Positions 5,924 to 10,016 of a stretch of 10,016 nt of DNA are shown here, in pieces. This stretch comes from Candidatus Methanophagales archaeon (GTDB taxonomy: Archaea > Halobacteriota > Syntropharchaeia > Alkanophagales > Methanospirareceae): positions 1 through 10,016 of the forward strand of contig DAOUUS010000040.1 of NCBI GenBank assembly GCA_030668065.1, read 5' to 3'. Position numbers and translations under genes: made by a program. The notes under the pieces were generated by a model that was not told where the DNA came from, did not search any database, and saw only the letters and a program-made list of their open reading frames with translations. Position 1 is the stretch's first letter, and every line of letters begins with the position of its first letter.

Positions 5924-7096
5924 TTACTTCTCAATCACCATCTCCTCAACCGCGATCCCGAAATGCCTTGCCTCTTTGGTAACATGAACCAGAACCTCAT
6001 CGCCTTCTTTCAACTCAACCACGGAAATCGGTTTGGTCTTACCCATCAACTTTATCGTCTCTGCATTCTGAAGTATAATACTGCACGGCCTCTTCTCGCC
6101 ACCACTCATTTCTACTTCAGCTTCCACAAGCATAAGCGGGCGTTTCTCTATCTTCACTCTCCCGACCACCGCTTTTCTAAGGTTCCCTTTTGAATTCACG
6201 ACCAATACACCATCTCCAGACGTTAATTCCGATAGATACCGCGTCTTCTCACCTACCAGCACATATGCGTACACGGCACCGGCATTCACCCGAAACGGTC
6301 TCGCCGCCACGTAAGGGCTTTCTTCGGATTCCGAATGCACCATAAACAAAGCAAAAGACTGCGAACCCACTAGCATTCCCTCACCAAACGACATCAACGA
6401 GCATGTATCCACGCACACCCTATCGCCCATTTCAAGTTCTTCCACGTGTGTCACCCGTGCCGTGGAAAGAGACACTTTACCCATTTGACTCTCGTCTCGT
6501 ATCTCCACAGCTCGTTTTATCTCTGATATATCGTCTGTATCCAGTAGCACGCCATCGGCACCGTGCTCTAGCGTTTCAAATGCGGTCCTTACCTCTTCCG
6601 CAGTGTGCACACCCGCGATTACCTTTGTTTCCTTATGCTGCAACTCCGCGATTATGTTCTCCAGCGGGATTATCTTCCAATCCGTGCCTATCACCACTAC
6701 ATAATCACAATAATCGGCAATGTTTACTGCGAACTGCTCTGATGCCTTAGCTCGTATCTCGATGTACGCAGCTTTAGCACCCGCGGCCTTTTTTAAGGAT
6801 TCTAAAACGATTGATTCGTTTATATCCGAAGGAACTGGCTTTGTGCCGTCGCCTTCGCTATTCTTGCCATAAACTATGATGTCTGCTTCTTTTCTCGTCT
6901 TTGCTGGTGATTCGGTTGTCACAAAAGCAGCTATCTTGATACGGCCTAATTCCTTTGTTTTTGCAATGTCCGTTTCTTCCACGAGCACGCCATCAATACC
7001 TGATTCCAGGCTGGCGGTGATTCTTGCTTTCTTTTCGTCCCACGTCCCTACACTGTCATCCGCTTTTATCCAGATCTCTTTCTCTTTACCTTTCAT
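5924..7096 (-). CDS. aroB': 3-dehydroquinate synthase II (archaeal, aminoshikimate-derived route)
   Basis: DHQS-II (EC 1.4.1.24, the MJ1249 family) catalyses NAD-dependent oxidative deamination and cyclisation of 2-amino-3,7-dideoxy-D-threo-hept-6-ulosonate to 3-dehydroquinate. It replaces classical AroB in archaea that start aromatic amino acid synthesis from aspartate semialdehyde. The 390-aa product has full family length. The N terminus has the EIWIKADDSVGTWDEKKARI start, and the hallmark central block near residues 226-256 includes CVDTCSLMSFGEGMLVGSQS, followed by VAARPFRVNAGAVYAYVLVG and YLSEL. A GGGTGG ribosome binding site (7101-7106) lies 4 nt before the ATG, and a TATA box lies about 105 nt upstream. 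It is the first gene of a leftward set with the HTH protein and orc1/cdc6. No frame breaks or missing segments are seen, in contrast to the flanking genes. Confidence 0.96.
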   Translation of the reverse strand: MKGKEKEIWIKADDSVGTWDEKKARITASLESGIDGVLVEETDIAKTKELGRIKIAAFVTTESPAKTRKEADIIVYGKNSEGDGTKPVPSDINESIVLESLKKAAGAKAAYIEIRAKASEQFAVNIADYCDYVVVIGTDWKIIPLENIIAELQHKETKVIAGVHTAEEVRTAFETLEHGADGVLLDTDDISEIKRAVEIRDESQMGKVSLSTARVTHVEELEMGDRVCVDTCSLMSFGEGMLVGSQSFALFMVHSESEESPYVAARPFRVNAGAVYAYVLVGEKTRYLSELTSGDGVLVVNSKGNLRKAVVGRVKIEKRPLMLVEAEVEMSGGEKRPCSIILQNAETIKLMGKTKPISVVELKEGDEVLVHVTKEARHFGIAVEEMVIEK

Positions 7097-7210
7097 TCTT
7101 CCACCCTTTCTTAATCTAAGTCGTCTTAACTTAAAATAGCTCTTCCGAATTGGTTCCTGAGATTACGTTTCGGGGGCTGTAGTATATAGACAAATATGGT
7201 TTTATAAACT
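7097..7210 (-). promoter_or_regulatory. aroB' promoter, leader and ribosome binding site
   Basis: Read on the minus strand, GAGTTTATAAAACC (about 7198-7211) is a good archaeal TATA element. A second TATA-like TCTATATACT lies about 7182-7191. Transcription starting about 25 nt downstream of either would give a leader of roughly 60-85 nt ending in GGGTGG (7101-7106), 4 nt before the ATG. The TTTATAAA core also reads well on the plus strand and could fire rightward. No riboswitch-like fold was recognised. Confidence 0.45.
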
Positions 7211-7407
7211 CGGTTATACTTGAATATCCGCGATTACGGTACTGTTATTGTAAACTTGATCATTTAACCCTGTGGAGGAGTAGTGTATTGATTACGCACG
7301 GTGTAAACCATATTATGTTCCCTTTTGCTTTTCGTCAAGAAATACAAATAACACACTAAACCGCAGCCACCTTAGCTGCCGGACCTGATACCAAACCGAC
7401 AATTTTA
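7211..7407. other. Gap between the aroB' promoter and the hic locus, no convincing gene
   Basis: The only candidate is on the plus strand. A GGAGG (7274-7278) lies 9 nt before TTG at 7288-7290, opening a 23-codon frame (MITHGVNHIMFPFAF and onward) to TAA at 7357-7359. Its first residues resemble the start of a VOC/glyoxalase-fold protein (GVNHIMF), but nothing matching follows. On the minus strand after the hicA stop, the shifted frame ISKIVGLVSGPAAKVAAV looks protein-like and may be a remnant. I annotate neither as a gene. Confidence 0.3.
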
Positions 7408-7470
7408 CTAATATTCAATCTTAGATAGTGCCTTGACAACATCCTTCCCTGAAGCCACAGGTAGTTTCAT
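7408..7470 (-). pseudogene. hicA: Truncated HicA toxin, N-terminal 20 codons only
   Basis: HicA is the mRNA-cleaving toxin of type II HicAB systems, a small double-stranded-RNA-binding-fold protein of about 60-80 aa. The ATG (7468-7470) shares one base with the hicB stop (TAATG), the usual coupled arrangement. The frame reads MKLPVASGKDVVKALSKIEY, a close match to the HicA N terminus (typically LPVVSGKEVVKALSKIGY), then stops at TAG TAA. The following strand with the catalytic GSH histidine and the C-terminal helix is absent in all three frames, so no active toxin can be made here. It marks a decayed toxin-antitoxin pair with the antitoxin retained. Confidence 0.75.
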
Positions 7471-7688
7471 TATATATGCACAGCCACAAACGTCTCCTTT
7501 ACGCCTTCTCTGTATTCAATCGGAACGCCATCTTCGGCTAATGCACTGAGATGCAATTCGATTGCTTCAGCTATGTTTTTCTTTGCCTCTTCTTCCGTTT
7601 TACCCTGTGAGATACAACCAGGTAGGGCTGGCACCGTGGTTACATACCAGCCATCTTCATCCACTTCTATTTTTATTTTGAATTTCAT
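7470..7688 (-). CDS. hicB: HicB-family antitoxin
   Basis: HicB antitoxin, which binds and neutralises the HicA mRNA interferase. The 72-aa product has the partial RNase H-like HicB fold: KFKIKIEVDEDGWYVTTVPA, then LPGCISQGKTEEEAKKNIAE (22-41) and AIELHLSALAEDGVPI. It is the short form without a C-terminal HTH or ribbon-helix-helix DNA-binding domain, so self-regulation through direct DNA binding is not evident. An in-frame TTG at 7692-7694 adds two residues. I chose ATG at 7686-7688 because GAGGT (7699-7703) lies 10 nt before it. Its partner hicA overlaps by one base but is truncated, leaving an orphan antitoxin. It may still restrain HicA proteins made elsewhere in the genome. Confidence 0.92.
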   Translation of the reverse strand: MKFKIKIEVDEDGWYVTTVPALPGCISQGKTEEEAKKNIAEAIELHLSALAEDGVPIEYREGVKETFVAVHI

Positions 7689-7722
7689 TTCCAAATTTAC
7701 CTCTATTTAATGGATATGTTTT

Positions 7723-7736
7723 CAATATTTAAAAGG
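7723..7736. promoter_or_regulatory. TATA element of hicB, possibly bidirectional
   Basis: On the minus strand CCTTTTAAATATTG has a TATA core about 25 nt before a likely start near 7703, giving hicB a leader of about 15 nt that holds its GAGGT site. On the plus strand the same block reads CAATATTTAAAAGG and could drive the 49-codon ORF starting at 7766. A 17-bp tandem repeat begins one base to its right. Confidence 0.45.
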
Positions 7737-7770
7737 TTTTCCATAAACATGAGTTTTCCATAAACATGAG
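7737..7770. repeat. Perfect tandem repeat, 2 x 17 bp
   Basis: TTTTCCATAAACATGAG occurs twice back to back (7737-7753 and 7754-7770) with no mismatch. Each unit contains the small palindrome CAT-AAAC-ATG. The array abuts the hicB TATA element on its upstream (BRE) side, where an operator would be expected, and each unit ends in ATGAG, so the second supplies the start codon of the 49-codon ORF. It may be a regulatory site or a slippage or insertion footprint. Confidence 0.9.
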
Positions 7771-7915
7771 TACACAGTGTGATTCTGAGTTTAATCTTTT
7801 GAGGTATTCGTCCTGGATGAGTGGTTATTTACGGTTATTTGAGGGCGGGTTTAAGACAGATAGGGGCGTTGTGGTCTGCACGGCTTTCGTTTTCGTCAAG
7901 AACGGTAATCGCTAA
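7766..7915 (+). CDS. Possible 49-aa small protein starting within the tandem repeat
   Basis: The ATG of the second repeat unit opens an uninterrupted 49-codon frame: MSTQCDSEFNLLRYSSWMSG, then YLRLFEGGFKTDRGVVVCTA and FVFVKNGNR, ending TAA at 7913-7915. TTTAAAA about 35 nt upstream could act as its TATA box, giving a very short leader without a ribosome binding site. It occupies most of what would otherwise be a gap before the next gene. No family is recognised. The alternative is non-coding upstream sequence. Its last codons share a DNA motif with sequence at 7329-7341. Confidence 0.35.
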   Translation: MSTQCDSEFNLLRYSSWMSGYLRLFEGGFKTDRGVVVCTAFVFVKNGNR

Positions 7916-7930
7916 AAAAGTGTAGGTGAA

Positions 7931-7945
7931 CGAAACATTTATATG
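7931..7945 (+). promoter_or_regulatory. Strong BRE/TATA promoter of the unknown gene cluster
   Basis: CGAAACATTTATATG combines a purine-rich BRE-like CGAAA with a near-consensus archaeal TATA box, TTTATATG (7938-7945). The ATG at 7971 lies about 26-30 nt after the TATA centre, so the transcript should be leaderless or nearly so. GAAAGGA at 7957-7963 is a weak ribosome binding candidate. This is the clearest promoter in the window. Confidence 0.7.
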
Positions 7946-7970
7946 TGACCTTTAACGAAAGGATATAGCG

Positions 7971-9596
7971 ATGAATGTTGTTGGTGAGATTGTCAGATTA
8001 ATAGAAGAAGTTAGGAATGATGCACGATTCAAGGAATTTGAATCTGTGATGCTATATGATATAGAAACAGCGGATTTCGGGTTTCTGCATCATGTGGGTG
8101 AAACGGTTTGGTTGTCTGAAGGTCCAGAAGGTTACCTGAAACATAAAATTCGCGAGTTGGTATTAAGCGGGCAAGAACAGGTGCCTGAGCGAGAGATTCG
8201 TAAACAAGGTACTGAATTGATAAAAGTGCTCGGAAGAGACAAGGAGCGGTTAGCACAAGAGATAACACTGTGCAATGCAGAAAAAAATTGGGCAAAAAAG
8301 CGATTTATAAAGCCATTGAGAACTTATACGGCATGTATGGTGAATCGTTGAATGAACCTTTCTTCGTTAAATTCATTAAAGACACGTTGGATGTGGAAAC
8401 TCTGCCATTGAAAGGAAACGACCGAGAAAGCTTTTTTACGATACGAGAGAAGCTAAATGAAAAGAGACCATGGGAACAACTCAGGATATACAAAGGAACC
8501 GGAAGAAAGTATTTTTACTACGCCCTTCGTGATTTCGAAGGGCTCGGAGATGTGAGACGGTTCTTCTCGAAAAATGACGATAAACATAATAACGGGTTTT
8601 TTAAGGATGTGGGCGTTCCAATCTCTAACCCCGGTGACCCTGATGACTATATTGATTTGGTTCTTGGACTTTTTGGAGAAGACGAGGTGCTTCCGGGTGA
8701 CCTGAACCAGGTGATTTATTTCCTTTATTCGTATCATGGAGATGGACTTAACGCTGAGCGCAAAGAGTTTAAAGAACTGTTTAGGCAGCTCGTGAAATCA
8801 CCGCGAAACCGTTCGGATCGTGTTCACATGATTAAGAGATTCCAAATAGAAAAGGAAATAGATGTTAGAGCGATGGAAAATATCGCTAAGGAGATGCGAG
8901 GTTTGCTTGAAAAGTTGGTTTCCGGCGAAATACCAAATGATGATACTTATACGCGCACAGATTTGAAAGAGTTCTGCACGTCCCTTATCAATGGTCAAAG
9001 AAATGATATGGGAATTATGAAATCAGGGTCATGGTGTGTGGCGCCGTCTGCAACTAATATGCCCGGCGATGCTCGTGTATATCTTGCTTTTTTTCCCACA
9101 TACATTGCAGCATCAATTCTTACGAGAGTATTGGTAGATTATCCGGAAATCCCGGAACAAATACCACACTATGAAGAAGTCTTACGAACTGGTTTTAAAT
9201 TCGCAACTTATCGCGGGTTGCAAGGGCACGGAATCGGTGCAAGATCAGAGATGATTGATGCTTTAGAAATTCTATCATCAGGAAATGTTATCACATATCT
9301 CGCATCCAATCCCGACTTTTGCCCGGAACTGCTACAGATATTAAAGGATATAAAAGAAGAATTGTCAGATGCACTGCAGAGAGGTGTAACGGAGGGACCC
9401 TGGGGTGAGGATTATATAAAAGCGCTTACATTTGTGGAGGGTTGCTAAAGCTGATGCAACATCACCAGGCCGTATTGATTGGTCGAGGGTTAAAGAAACA
9501 GATGTAAAAGATGCGTGTTCTCGATATGATAGAGGTGAGCGACCAAATTTTGACCCCATAGCTTTTTATTATCTTGTCGTCAATAAACACATGTAA
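7971..9596 (+). pseudogene. Unrecognised protein of about 541 aa, reading frame broken twice
   Basis: I do not recognise this protein. Three consecutive frames read as one: 7971 to the A7 run at 8281-8287 (ending ITLCNAEK), then KLGKKAIYKAIENLYGMYGE onward to TFVE near 9439, then VAKADATSPGRIDWSRVKET to TAA at 9594-9596. Losing one A at the first break and gaining one G at the second restores a single frame of about 541 codons. The product would be soluble, largely helical and charged. The most conserved-looking part, in rejoined numbering, is about 350-460, with SGSWCVAPSATNMPGDARVY, FFPTYIAASIL, ATYRGLQGHGIGARSEMIDA and NPDFCPELLQIL. No Walker, nuclease or membrane motifs are evident. Two small ORFs follow. 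Homopolymer sequencing errors, real decay, or programmed slippage at the A7 are all possible. The coding nature is clear; the function is unknown. Confidence 0.75.
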
Positions 9597-9638
9597 AGTT
9601 AAAGAGGGGGATAAAAAGAATAGGGGGACTTAGAGGAG

Positions 9639-9728
9639 ATGAATATTTCACAGCGTGTGTACATACGAAGCATTGCAGATAGATCTGTGTTATACACCAT
9701 AGAATCTTTGAATAATAGGTGGACGTAA
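9639..9728 (+). CDS. Possible 29-aa ORF overlapping the next start
   Basis: ATG at 9639-9641 opens a 29-codon frame, MNISQRVYIRSIADRSVLYT then IESLNNRWT, ending TAA at 9726-9728. The stop shares one base with the next gene's ATG (TAATG), suggesting coupling. The purine-rich AGGAG touches the ATG directly, too close for a good ribosome binding site, and GGGGG lies about 10 nt upstream. The residues look protein-like, and this could be the remnant of a longer N-terminal domain of the next ORF. No family is recognised. Confidence 0.35.
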   Translation: MNISQRVYIRSIADRSVLYTIESLNNRWT

Positions 9729-9991
9729 TGACAAACAAAGTAACCGTTTATAGGAAGATATTTGATGAAGCTCATGGGTATCTACTTTCATTTGATCTTA
9801 TTGATGAAAACATGCTTGACAAGCACATTAATAGTTGGAAAGAATGCAAAATCCAATCCGTGCAAGATTTGTTATGGGGAATGTTAGAATCCGTTTCTAA
9901 TAAACAAGCCATGCCACATACGATTGCCCCCATCGAAAAACTAAGACCATTTTTAGAAGACTTTAGCCCACCACAAATTATTGAGAAATAG
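9728..9991 (+). CDS. Unrecognised 87-aa protein; frame continues past the TAG to the window edge
   Basis: A small acidic-to-neutral, probably helical protein, MTNKVTVYRKIFDEAHGYLL onward to FSPPQIIEK, of unknown family. An in-frame GTG lies at 9719. I chose ATG 9728-9730 because AGGTGG (9717-9722) lies 5 nt before it. It overlaps the 29-codon ORF by one base and lies about 130 bases after the unknown 541-aa protein, so the three may be one transcript. After the TAG at 9989-9991 the same frame stays open as DNDWEKLF to the last base, and EK-x-DNDWEKLF reads naturally with a Tyr in place of the stop. The true gene may therefore be longer, with TAG arising from TAT/TAC or being read through. Pyrrolysine use is possible but unsupported here. 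Confidence 0.6.
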   Translation: MTNKVTVYRKIFDEAHGYLLSFDLIDENMLDKHINSWKECKIQSVQDLLWGMLESVSNKQAMPHTIAPIEKLRPFLEDFSPPQIIEK

Positions 9992-10016
9992 GATAACGAT
10001 TGGGAGAAACTATTTA

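Noticed and set aside
6403..6750. Plus-strand 115-codon ORF
   Set aside because: It is antisense to aroB', Pro/Arg/Leu-rich shadow composition.
7161..7180. Possible origin recognition box (GTTTCGGGGG) near the orc1-linked operon
   Set aside because: Only a G-run next to TTTC resembles an ORB. There is no dyad, no repeats and no AT-rich unwinding region, and the orc1 gene is 1.7 kb away and broken. I found no ORB cluster elsewhere in the window.
7689..7694. TTG start for HicB
   Set aside because: The GAGGT site is only 4 nt from the TTG but 10 nt from the ATG, and the HicB fold begins at the ATG.
7737..7770. CRISPR-like repeat
   Set aside because: There are only two copies, directly adjacent with no spacer, and no cas genes in the window.
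9365..9559. Minus-strand 64-codon ORF
   Set aside because: It overlaps the second frame break of the unknown gene antisense, and the plus-strand reading is far more protein-like on both sides.

Overview
The window looks like chromosomal DNA of an uncultured methanogen-related euryarchaeon. An ANME-1 (Methanophagales)-like or Syntrophoarchaeum-like lineage is my best guess, with only moderate confidence. The evidence is an Orc1/Cdc6 initiator, the archaeal aminoshikimate-type 3-dehydroquinate synthase (DHQS-II), archaeal BRE/TATA promoters, GGTG-type ribosome binding sites and mid-range GC. No tRNA, rRNA, CRISPR array or insertion sequence was seen.

Left part (1-3850). A bacterial-type XPB helicase, cut by the window edge, reads leftward. 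A 666-aa protein reads rightward from the shared intergenic region. It carries the same domain that the XPB has at its N terminus, followed by a C-terminal WYL domain. The two are probably partners in DNA repair or damage response. A MoxR-type AAA+ ATPase follows on the same strand, but its usual DUF58/VWA partner is not downstream. Instead, about 440 bases hold only fragments, one of which resembles the C-terminal end of a HicA toxin.

Centre (4295-7210). All leftward: DHQS-II, then with no gap a small HTH/coiled-coil protein, a possible 24-codon ORF, and an orc1/cdc6 gene. The orc1/cdc6 gene is split by a frameshift that fits loss of one copy of an ATAAA tandem. It also has a Met where the sensor-2 arginine is expected, so it looks like a decaying or divergent initiator paralogue.

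Right part (7211-10016) is accessory. It holds a HicB antitoxin whose HicA partner stops after 20 codons, a perfect 17-bp tandem repeat at the hicB promoter, and a 49-codon ORF that starts inside that repeat. Next comes an unrecognised protein of about 541 aa from a strong TATA promoter, broken by two single-base frame changes at homopolymer runs. Two small overlapping ORFs follow. The second seems to continue in frame past a TAG to the window edge.

The main cautions are the frame disruptions. Those at 8281-8287 and 9439-9441 are homopolymer-associated and could be sequencing errors. The orc1 break and the hicA truncation look like real decay. The least explained item is the unknown gene cluster at 7931-10016.
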